Below are positions 55,923-64,000 of a stretch of 64,000 nucleotides of DNA, piece after piece. Both the position numbers and the translations under genes were made by a program. The notes beneath the pieces were generated by a model. That model searched no databases and had not been told where the DNA came from. It was given only the letters and a program-made list of their open reading frames with translations. Origin of the DNA: Tetrapyrgos nigripes (lineage: Eukaryota > Basidiomycota > Agaricomycetes > Agaricales > Campanellaceae); NCBI GenBank assembly GCA_013368315.1, contig JAACJM010000193.1, positions 1-64,000 of the forward strand. Reading direction: 5' to 3'. The stretch's first letter is position 1; the number at the start of each line of letters is the position of its first letter.

Positions 55923-58410
55923 ATGGAACCAATGAATAATGGCCTCAATCAAACTGGTACTGGAAACCAGGGGAATTTCGTTTCTCGAGCTCAGCACAAC
56001 ATTACCAGTAAGTACTAGTACTCCGTTTTCCACATTAGTGAAATACTTACACAGGCTATTTGCAGATTTTCCAGAGAATAAACCAAGGGTTAGTGACAAT
56101 TTCCCACCAGAATTCAACGTTTGACAAGAGTTCCCTTCAGAAAATGACAGCAGAGTATGTACAAGCCTCCCGTGATTGACTAATTTATATAACTTTTATA
56201 ATTTTAGAGATCTGCTTCAAACATCTCAATTTCCAGCTGTATTCACTGGGAGAACCAACCTTGTGAAAGAAGCAGTTAGCATTCTGTATGAAACCAACCA
56301 GGTCCATATTGCTATTCTTGGAGCTGGAGGAATAGGCAAAACTTCTGTTGCCTTGCATGTCATGCAAAATCTTTTGATCAAAGAGAAATTTGCAGAGAGA
56401 TGCTACTTCATCTCCTGTGGAATGCTTCCAGATGCAATAAACCTTATTCAAGAATTGGTGCAGGCCATTGGACTGCAGGTGGCCCAAGGAAAGGGACCTT
56501 TGGATGTATTGCTGGCTTATCTCAAAGGTGGTCAAAAGGTCATGTTGATTCTGGACAATTTTGAGACCCCCTGGAACAGCAAAGGCCAGACTGAAGTCAA
56601 GAACTTAATGGAAGACATCTGCAGTGCCAAGTCAGTGTCAGTCATTGTGACTATGAGAGGAACTGATGGTCCTGGACAAATTAAATGGCACAAACTCGGA
56701 GGACAATCAGGTTTGCCTGCTCTTGAGCTGAGTGCAGCCAAGGAAGCTTTCTGTTCTTTTAGTTCTAATGGAGAGTATACAATCAAGGAGGAGGATCCTA
56801 TTTTGGAGAAGCTGCTAATTCAAATGGATGGTATGCCCTTGGCTATCATGCTCATTGGGGAGCTTGCCAAAGAACTGCCATTGAATGACCTAATGGAAAT
56901 GTGGAATATCCAAAAGGCTGCAGTGCTCAAGAAAATTGGAGAGCAGGACAACAGACTTGCAAGTATTGAGGTGTCAATTCAGCTGACTCTGAATGTTCTT
57001 GGGGAAAAGCTTTCTGCAACAGGAGAAGATGTCTTGGTTTTTCAGGGAACAGAGCATCTTGAAGATCAGATCTGGAAGTTTTATGAATCACTCATAGACA
57101 ATTTACCTCAAGATTCCATTGCAAGAAATAATCAGCTTGAACAGCACATTGGGAATATATTCAAAATTCTTGAGATCCAGATCAAGAGGTCATTTGAAAA
57201 ATCACATATGAAGGTGCTAATAAAATTGTGTAACTATACAAAATACTATCCAGGTCTTCTTCCATTGGTTGAGAAACATCTGGAATGGAAGTCACAGATG
57301 ATTTTGAGTGATCAAATTGAAATGATGTTTCTCCAAGAAAGTATTTTGAGCTTTATGGGAGAATATGGGAAGGCTATTGAAGTAATCAATTGTGTGGAGG
57401 AGCTTTATAAAAGCCAGATAAATGAAGAGGCTGGTAATCTAAATGTGATCACAAGTACTAGCAGTATATCTATGAACAACACAATTGAACAGACACAAGC
57501 AAAATGTTACAGAAGATTAGGGACAATCTTTTTTTATCAATGTGATTATACACAATCACAGCAGAAGCTACAACAGGCAAGGGAACTATATGAAAGCATT
57601 GGAGATATGAGAGGAGTTGCTGAATGCTTGCAAAGCCTGGGGAATATATGCAGGATGTTATCTCAACATGAGAATGCAAAAGTCATGCTTGAGCAAGCCA
57701 AACAACAATTTGAGGGGGTTGGGTACAGACTGGGAGCTGCTGACTGCTTGCAAAGCCTAGGAGATATATGTAAGATGCTAGCCCAATATGAGGATGCAAA
57801 GGTCATGCTTCAGCAAGCCAAAGAGATATTTGAAGGGGTTGGTCATATTCTAGGATTTGCCCAGTGCTTGCAAAGCCTAGGAGATATATGCATGATGTTA
57901 TCCCAACATGAGGATGCAAAGATGGTGCTTCAGCAAGCCAAAGAGCAACTTGAGAAGGTGGGATCCATGTTGGGAGCTGCCCAATGCTTGCAAAGCCTAG
58001 GGAATATATGCCAGACACTAAATGAGTATGACGATGCAAAGGTCCTGTATCAGCAAGCCAAAGAGAAATTTGAGTGTATTGGTGCCAGGCAGAATGCTGC
58101 TCAATGCTTGCAAAGTCTAGGAGATATATACCTAAAACTATCCCAACCTGAAGATGCAAAGGTCATGTTTCAGCAAGCCCAAGAGCAATTCGAGGGGATC
58201 AATGATAGGTTGGGAACTGGTCAATGCTTGTTCAGCCTTGCAATAGTTTTTCATTCGCAAGGCTATCTGAATCAGGCCAAAGCAGAAGGCGAAAAAGCAA
58301 AAGACCATTTTGAAGCCATTCAAATGCCACAACAGGTTGCTGATTGTGTAGTCATGCTTCAGCAGCTCAATGAAGCTTTGGCAGTAGCAGTGGAAGCCCA
58401 GGCAGAATAA
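55923..58410 (+). CDS. NLR-type STAND protein: NB-ARC-like P-loop plus C-terminal TPR repeats
   Basis: Three exons (55923-56007, 56055-56154, 56208-58410) give about 795 residues. The start MEPMNNGLNQTGTGNQGNF is polar, as in many fungal NLRs. The NTPase domain begins at FPAVFTGRTNLVKEA. Walker A is GAGGIGKT (100-107), Walker B KVMLILDNFETPW (Asp about 178), an RNBS-B-like VIVTMRGT follows, and the GxP-type motif is MDGMPLAIMLIG. The C-terminal third has about seven TPR units of 40 residues (consensus AxCLQSLGDIxxxLSQxEDA followed by a KVMLQQAKEQFEG segment). The last unit is more diverged. There is no obvious N-terminal effector domain. Fungal STAND receptors sense ligands through such repeats and trigger downstream death or immune responses; that role here is inferred. 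No frame breaks were noticed. Confidence 0.85.
57480..58370 (+). repeat. 120-bp coding minisatellite (TPR units)
   Basis: At DNA level the 120-base unit recurs in phase with the TPRs. TGCTTGCAAAGCCTAGGAGA appears almost unchanged in several units, and GAGGATGCAAAGGTCATGCT likewise. Central units are more alike than the first and last ones, as expected from unequal crossover or gene conversion. Confidence 0.8.
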
Positions 58411-59448
58411 ATGGAGGTTGTAAGTCAGAAATCCTGTGGATGTTGTCAAATTATGTGAAGAATTTCGATTCTGCAGCTTTTCCATATTTTCTTGTATGTT
58501 TTGTATTTAGGGCCTGTACTGACTAACAAGTAGGTAACAAATTTGGAATGATTATGAATTTGATGCTTGTCTGATACTGAGTCATACGAGGTTTTGACAC
58601 CTAATTTCTGTTGCAGGACAAGAAATTCAACCAGGTACTTATTCAAATAATATACATATATAACAAGATTTGTCCCTCCCCTTTGAGTTCTGTAATTGAT
58701 TCATTTAGCCTCCGGTCTCCTGCACCCAAAGAATCCAGTCAACTTCTCCAACTCCGAATGCACTTCTCTGACAACATCAATCCCTCCACCTCCTTCAAAC
58801 ATCTTAATGCCACCGCCAAGCACGCCTCCCACAATCAAAGCTGTTCAAACCACGGTTGGTGTCACTCGCAGACCAGACACTACTAATGTGATCTATGATT
58901 GGCGGTGTATCCCTGAGCTGAGAGAGCAGTAAATAAGTAATCTCAGCAAGGACCACGAGTTCAGGCCAGCAAGACTGAGGGCTAATACATGATCATACGC
59001 TATAAGTATCCCTGATAACGATCTAGGTAGAAAAGAAAGAAAAACATCCACTGTAAGAATATTAGTGCGTATAAATCGAACGGGGAATGAGACTGCGACA
59101 TAAGGAAAACAAAGCAAGTCGTGGTGACGTACCCAGATCGTTTATCCAGCGGCCGTACCGTTGCATTATAATTAACAGGTTCCGTCGCGCACGTCCAAGC
59201 ACTAGCTAGGTCTCTCTCATTCCGCTTCCTCTCGAGCATCTAGGTAGGAGGACCCCAGCCGCGAACAAACCATCAAACCCTTCCTAATTTTTGACGGGGG
59301 CGAGAGGCCCGGGGACTGGGGACTGGGGTTGACTGGACGATACTTACTTATCCCGGAAAAACAGAAGCTGAATTCACGCGTAGAATACTTAAACGTAGAA
59401 GGAGACAGACCACACTTACTATGCTGTACTTGATCGAGACATTACAAA
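58411..59448. other. 3' flank of NLR, possible small exons only
   Basis: A plus frame at 58696-58932 is Pro/Ser-rich and ends TTNVIYDWRCIPELREQ. It has possible upstream acceptor sites but no family match. The rest is unrecognised. Confidence 0.3.
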
Positions 59449-60812
59449 CGGGTATGAGAAATCTGCAGACACCCCGTGCAGACACCCTGCGGACACCCTG
59501 CAGACATCCTAACTATCATCACTACTAACTCAATCATTGTCAAAACCATTGTTTTGTTAAGTTCTACTACCTACTGTGGATAATAGGAATGATGGCTGTT
59601 CGTGCATGTACATAAGTCTGGAATACAGTTATGTTTGATAGATCAACAAGAGCTGGGAAAGCAGGATGGGAGCAATGGGGCCTGGATGCTGGTCCTCCTG
59701 AGGATTTATAGTGGCCTTATGATGGTCCAGAGAAACATGCACCTGATCTCCAGCATGCTACAGAATCTGACCTTGAGGTACAGTAACACTTTTTAATTAT
59801 TACAAGTTTTTTTCTGACTAGTTTTTAGGAGAGTGACCTTTGCAAAGCTATACAGGAAAGGATGGAAGCACAAAGAGCAGCAAAACGAGTAGAGAAAGAG
59901 AACAATATGCCTCCCAGACCCAGACCAAAGCCATTTACCAAAGAGAAAGGCTTAAACAGGTCAACCATGGCTGTTCAGGAAATCACTACCAATCCAGCAG
60001 AACCTCGCCAGCCACAACAATCAGCTGGGTCTAAGTGTAGACGTCATGCAGAAAAAGGAGGTAAAGAGACAGGGGATGGAAACCAGTATAAGAAAACACA
60101 CAGGCAGAGAAGATAGTGTCTTTACAAAAATTGGCTATTGCTAGTTAATCTTTACATTAAAGCCATACCTGTCCAATTCTAGGCAGAAGTATTACACATA
60201 ACACTCTTATTTTGCTTTCTTAGGGTGTCTGCATATAAGAAAACGCTCAGGGAGAGAAAATAGTCTCTTTATAAAAATTGGCTATTGCTAGTTAATCTAC
60301 ACTCTTATTTTGCTTTCTTAGGGTGTCTGCACATGCACAGCCACATGCAGACACCCTGCAGACACCCTTCCCAGAAATTACAAATGAGTACAAATTATCT
60401 TGAAGCTATTACAATGTATTATCTTGTAGAAACATGCTCAGACATGAGCCAAAAACTACCAATTGTTTAACATAATACAATATTCAAAGATGAGTAGTGC
60501 AAATGCAGGTAGCAAGCATCTCAAAGCATTATGAGACATTTTGAGTGTCCTTGCTTTACATATTCACACTGATATACACTCATGAGAATGTAGAAATACT
60601 CTCCTGGTATCCTGAATAGAGAAAATCTGTGGCTGTGCTTATACTCCTTTTTTTGAAGATTTGTACACTCTGTGTACACCAGATACACAACTTTAAAAGC
60701 ATCCTGCAGGTCACACATATATATAGTATGGTACATATAGTCTTATACATTAATTTACAATGCTATGTGAAGGGTGTCTGCACAGGGTGTCTGCAGATTT
60801 ACCAGTACCGGA
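59449..60812 (+). mobile_element. TIR DNA element with GCAGACACCC subterminal repeats (1364 bp)
   Basis: The left end CGGGTATGAGAAATCTGCAG, then ACACCCCGTGCAGACACCCT, pairs with the right end, reverse-complemented: CCGGTACTGGTAAATCTGCA, then GACACCCTGTGCAGACACCC. Flanks TACAAA at 59443-59448 and 60813-60818 are a candidate target duplication. Internal subterminal copies of GCAGACACC occur at 59490-59510 and 60325-60370. The body encodes only the tail of an element protein, so this is a deletion derivative. Confidence 0.7.
59631..60116 (+). pseudogene. C-terminal fragment of unrecognised TE-encoded protein (second copy)
   Basis: Exon 1 (59631-59777) reads MFDRSTRAGKAGWEQWGLDA then GPPEDL, a TAG where the other copy has Trp, and WPYDGPEKHAPDLQHATE. 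After an intron, ESDLCKAIQERMEAQRAAKR leads into MPPRPRPKPFTKEKG and ends KKTHRQRR at 60116. It matches the minus-strand copy at 6163-6645. Strongly basic tail, function unknown. Confidence 0.5.
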
Positions 60813-60830
60813 TACAAATTGCAATGGCAG

Positions 60831-61302
60831 TAAAAGAGGTGATCCTATTGATCTGATCCTAATTGTACGTTGGAGTAGTACCAATTCGGCATCCTTCCTT
60901 CAGGTTTCAGGCGGAGCTAAGTTGAGGGAGTTTATACGTAGTATGTATACACTAGGTTTTCTCGTGTCGTAGCTCGTTAAGCATGTTCACATTGATATCC
61001 TACTCTGGAACGGTCGTAGGCTACTCCAATTCACCAATGGTACTAAGATATCCAAGCAAGTAAGTAAATACGTAGTAGAAGAACAGACGCAAACGCGGCC
61101 ATCAATCACGAAGACCGATCAACCCCTTGTACATACCTTGGATAAGTATCTGGAGGTGAGCTACAGTGATCATAGTGACAGTCCTGAGCTGTCGAGCACC
61201 TTTGAAATTGCTTTGAGTTCCAACAGAGGAAACTTGATCCCATTCTGGTTCAGGCCTCCGCAACGTGTGTATGTTTACAACGTGGATGAATTACATTACT
61301 AA
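60831..61302 (+). pseudogene. unrecognised conserved-looking ORF with one TAG
   Basis: A plus-strand frame reads KRGDPIDLILIVRWSSTNSA, then GGAKLREFIRSMYTLGFLVS, a TAG, LVKHVHIDILLWNGRRLLQF and SSTFEIALSSNRGNLIPFWF, ending DELHY at 61302. Its residue composition looks like a real protein, and the single stop is at a CAG-like position. It begins only about 20 bases after the TIR element, which may have inserted at or near its 5' end. Family unknown. Confidence 0.35.
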
Positions 61303-62481
61303 TTTACTTGTAAGTATCCTGCACAGAGAACGGTGGCGCTGAGGCCGGCTGAGACCCGGGACTCCAGACTAGTCACTAGTCACTAGCTGTGGATGTCCAG
61401 GACCATTGTCTGTGTCCGGAGTCACCTTGTAATTGTCATGTATTCTGGAATCCGAGCTCAAATCAATCATAAATGGTGCATGCCACTGTTCCAACTTGGA
61501 TCCGATTCGGATCCCGTACTTGCCGGCTGCCGCTGTATACTTACAGTGGCTCACACTGACATACATACGCATTGCATATGTAGATCAGAATACTCGCCTC
61601 CATGAAAATTTGGTGAATTAGACCCCTAGGCCTTCTTTCCTCCCTTCCCACTCCCTGCACCTAGCTAGGACATCATGATGTCTAGGGCTGCAACCCTCCT
61701 TCCCCTCCTGCGACAACGTATGCCTAAGAGTAACACTACCTTGAGGACTAGGACACCAAACATCTACCTACTCTCCAATCCCTTCTTCCCATTCCTGTTC
61801 CCGTGTCCCCCCTTGCTTATATTATTAAAGCTTGAAGACTTACTACAGGACAAAGAAAAAAGACAATGAAATGAAAGATTAAGATTGGAAACTTTTGTTA
61901 CCAGTCGCAAAGATATTGAGACAACATTGTTGTTTGGTCATGTTAAGAAATACAGGGGCTGCAGATATGGGCAAGGACTTGGAGGAAACCTGAAACAACA
62001 GCACGGGAGGAGATGGGATGAATATGCACTGCCACATGCAGAAACGGAGTGTAAAGAACTCAGCCTCATTTCATTCAGCCTCGTAACTGGGCCAAACAAA
62101 CCAGCTAGAATTTCCCAGATCACAGTAAAACAGTCTTCTACTTCAAATGTAGAGAAAGAAGTTTCAGGAAAATGGAATAAGTAAAGTTAAAGTTGTGCTA
62201 GATCCTCATCCAACAAACTGAACAGCATCTCTAATCAAGCAGTAAAGAAATGGCAGAGGACAGCTGACAATAAGTTAGACTTTCCTTGAAAACCAATTGT
62301 CTAAATATGGTATTTCATCCAATCAAATTTCTTTATAGTAGACACAGGAATAGAAACCATGAGTTGAGCAAGATATTGAGGTGATTGAGCTTCAAAGGTA
62401 TGAACAATAACATCAGCAGCCTCAGGAGTTGTGAGCTAACGTTTGAAACCTTTAATGGCCCCAGGACGCACCATAGCATAT
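61303..62481. other. repeat-derived, no gene seen
   Basis: No gene supported. Positions 62030-62095 carry GCCACATGCAGAAAC ... CAGCCTCGTAACTGG, a copy of the repeat end seen at 14812-14862 and 63333-63395. Confidence 0.35.
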
Positions 62482-62529
62482 GAAGGGGGTGTGGGCCAGC
62501 GCCGAGGCGTGGCGAATACGAGGCCTTTG
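62482..62529. repeat. shared repeat terminus, diverged copy
   Basis: GGGGGTGTGGGCCAGCGCCG then AGGCGTGGCGAATACGAGGC matches the terminus at 14321-14374 and 20431-20484. Confidence 0.55.
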
Positions 62530-62704
62530 TAGTCCAAGCTTCTAATGTACACATTATGTTATTTGACTTCCTTCTACTAAAAACTCTGAGACAAATACCA
62601 AGTTGTACAAGTACATATGTTTCCTTAACTTTTTTGTACAAAGGCCCTCCCATATGCATCATTTACCCCCCACTGTTCACCAGATCCAATAATAGTATTA
62701 CAAA

Positions 62705-63133
62705 CTACAAACTCAAAGCCAGTGTCTCTTCTCCTGACTCATAATATCTCGCTGTATATCCAACAGAGCAGATGCTTCCTGCTGGGATCTCTTTCGTGTA
62801 CATTGGCTGTGAAAAAGAGACACATTGATTTGAGTTTAGCAAGGAAATTGCGCCTGAAAAAGAGCTGGTGATCGCATTATGAATAGTGGTGTAGTTTCCA
62901 GTACTTGCGTCAAAGGGTAGGAGTATGACAACACAAAGATTGATGGGAATTGAGTGGTTAGTGAGGCGGTAGACTCCGAGAGAAGATTGGGCGGTAAGTA
63001 GACAGTCACGAAGAGATGAAGGGGTGTGGGCCAGCACTGAGCATAGCGGAAACAAGTCCGGTGAGTTCAAATTTAAGATGCTAGACCACACTCCAGTGAA
63101 GATATTCAACGAAAACGGATATTGCTGATTCAA
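62705..63133 (-). CDS. open frame of 142 codons, doubtful
   Basis: A minus-strand frame with a hydrophobic, Ser-rich C-terminal part (NLCVVILLPFDASTGNY; FSQPMYTKEIPAGSICSVGY). Its middle runs through a diverged copy of the shared repeat terminus (63017-63060), so it is at least partly repeat-derived. No family is recognised, and it may not be a gene. Confidence 0.2.
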   Translation of the reverse strand: MNQQYPFSLNIFTGVWSSILNLNSPDLFPLCSVLAHTPSSLRDCLLTAQSSLGVYRLTNHSIPINLCVVILLPFDASTGNYTTIHNAITSSFSGAISLLNSNQCVSFSQPMYTKEIPAGSICSVGYTARYYESGEETLALSL

Positions 63134-63332
63134 TTTCTGAGAAAAGTACTAGAGTGATCATTGTGTAGAATCAGAGGCTCAGAGCTATAATCAATATACA
63201 TGAGAAGAAGATACAGCCCTTGAGCTCTTGAAAAGGGAATACTTACAAGAATAGGGGCACATATTCTCTGTTACCGGAGAAAATCAGAAAGAAATTTGAT
63301 TGAGACAGACAGAGGAAATTGGGACAAACTCA

Positions 63333-63395
63333 ACATAGCCACATGCGGAAATGTAGTGTAAAGAACTTGTCCTCATTCTTCAGCCTCATAATAAA
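63333..63395. repeat. shared repeat end (GCCACATGCGG ... CAGCCTCATAA)
   Basis: Matches 62030-62095 over AGTGTAAAGAACT and CAGCCTC, and 14812-14862 over CATAGCCACA and CTCATTCTTCAGCCTC. It probably represents one end of a mobile-element family. Confidence 0.55.
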
Positions 63396-64000
63396 ACCTT
63401 TTGTCCAAATAGATGGCAAAAGAAGTTCTTTATCCATTAAATGGTACTTTGCATCATATTCATGAGCAGATGAAGCCATAATTGGAGAGTTCTCAGTGAG
63501 GGCTAGGGCTGGGAACTGTACCTGTATATGGGTGCGACTGTATAAAATATGGTCATATTTTTTATGGACATGCTGAACCTGTACCCTATGCCTTGCAGAA
63601 AAAGTCCTCGATGGTACGGGTACGGGTCATATACTGTACCGTATACTGTACTTACAGTCAGTGAATAAAAAATTCATCATCAGTCAATTTCAGGCATGAA
63701 AACAATTGTGTACCTTGAGTATATTTCATTGATATTTCAGGTCTGCATGTGCGTGGAGAAAAATTCCTATTGTGGTATCACTGGGGTCAGAAGAGGCAAC
63801 GAATTCCCATGAAATGATCCAGCTTCTGTCCTAGAGTAAAGCAGAACAATGCAGTCAGTCCCAACGGCAACCCAAAATGTCATCCCTGCCTGCACTGGGA
63901 CTCACTATTCCCTTTTTGGACAATGTCACAGGGTTCAGCTTAGAGTCGCATTAGGCACTCTTTGCTGGTTTAGTTATAGATCTAGATAAGTCACTTTATA
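63396..64000. other. no gene seen
   Basis: A local inverted pattern of GTACCTGTA / GTACGGGTACGGG / ATACTGTACCGTATACTGTA occurs near 63525-63655, possibly a degenerate hairpin. No coding exon is supported to the end of the window. Confidence 0.35.

Noticed and set aside
59464..60800. CRISPR-like array of GCAGACACCC repeats
   Set aside because: The genome is eukaryotic, spacing is irregular and the repeats lie at the ends of a TIR element, so they are subterminal transposon repeats.
7309..61000. Genetic code with TGA read as Arg
   Set aside because: TGA-interrupted frames are mainly TE or relic genes, while intact-looking genes such as the CHAT gene, P450, terpene synthase and NLR have no internal TGA; mutation explains it better.

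Overview
This window looks like a repeat-rich stretch of an Agaricomycete (mushroom-forming basidiomycete) nuclear genome. The supporting signs are short 50-60 base GT-AG introns, a DUF6533 membrane protein, a TPR/CHAT protein, a P-loop/TPR NLR, a KDZ transposase with a cysteine cluster, a Helitron helicase, a chromodomain gypsy element and a TRI5-like terpene synthase. I cannot name the genus. Host genes are sparse and lie between transposable elements (TEs) in different stages of decay.

Layout. 0.6-2.3 kb: a minus-strand TPR/CHAT gene whose catalytic Cys is Ser. 2.9-6.7 kb: dispersed repeats, including a truncated copy of a TIR element whose fuller copy is at 59.4-60.8 kb. 7.3-9.8 kb: a 5'-truncated chromovirus with a clean 3' LTR, inserted into the gag of an opposite-strand LTR element (9.8-12.2 kb). 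13.0-14.1 kb: a long-TIR element. 15.1-15.4 kb: a foldback element. 15.4-17.5 kb: a DUF6533 gene with an apparent frameshift. 20.5-21.2 kb: a ubiquitin-hydrolase-like TE gene. 21.8-28.3 kb: a KDZ transposase plus two unknown genes, all head-to-tail on the minus strand. 28.76-28.91 kb: a tRNA-like sequence followed by a nested hairpin and a T-run. 29.2-32.1 kb: a decayed lineage-specific gene. 33.2-37.0 kb: a Helitron Rep/helicase relic. 37.0-39.2 kb: another TIR element. 41.5-43.7 kb: a cytochrome P450. 45.5-46.1 kb: a hAT-type MITE with a perfect 8-bp target duplication. 46.7-47.8 kb: an intact-looking terpene synthase. 48.7-52.6 kb: a diverged duplicated block. 53.6-54.7 kb: another decayed gene. 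55.9-58.4 kb: an intact NLR with near-identical TPR repeats. 59.4-64 kb: TE material.

The genes that look intact and most interesting are the terpene synthase and P450, which are about 3 kb apart and divergently transcribed (a possible small terpenoid locus), the NLR, and the CHAT protein, which is probably catalytically inactive. Across unrelated decayed ORFs the premature stops are mostly TGA at sites where the family has Arg, which fits CGA-to-TGA (methyl-CpG deamination) decay.

All gene models were assembled by eye from splice consensus and reading-frame continuity. No similarity search was run, so family assignments rest on recognised motifs.
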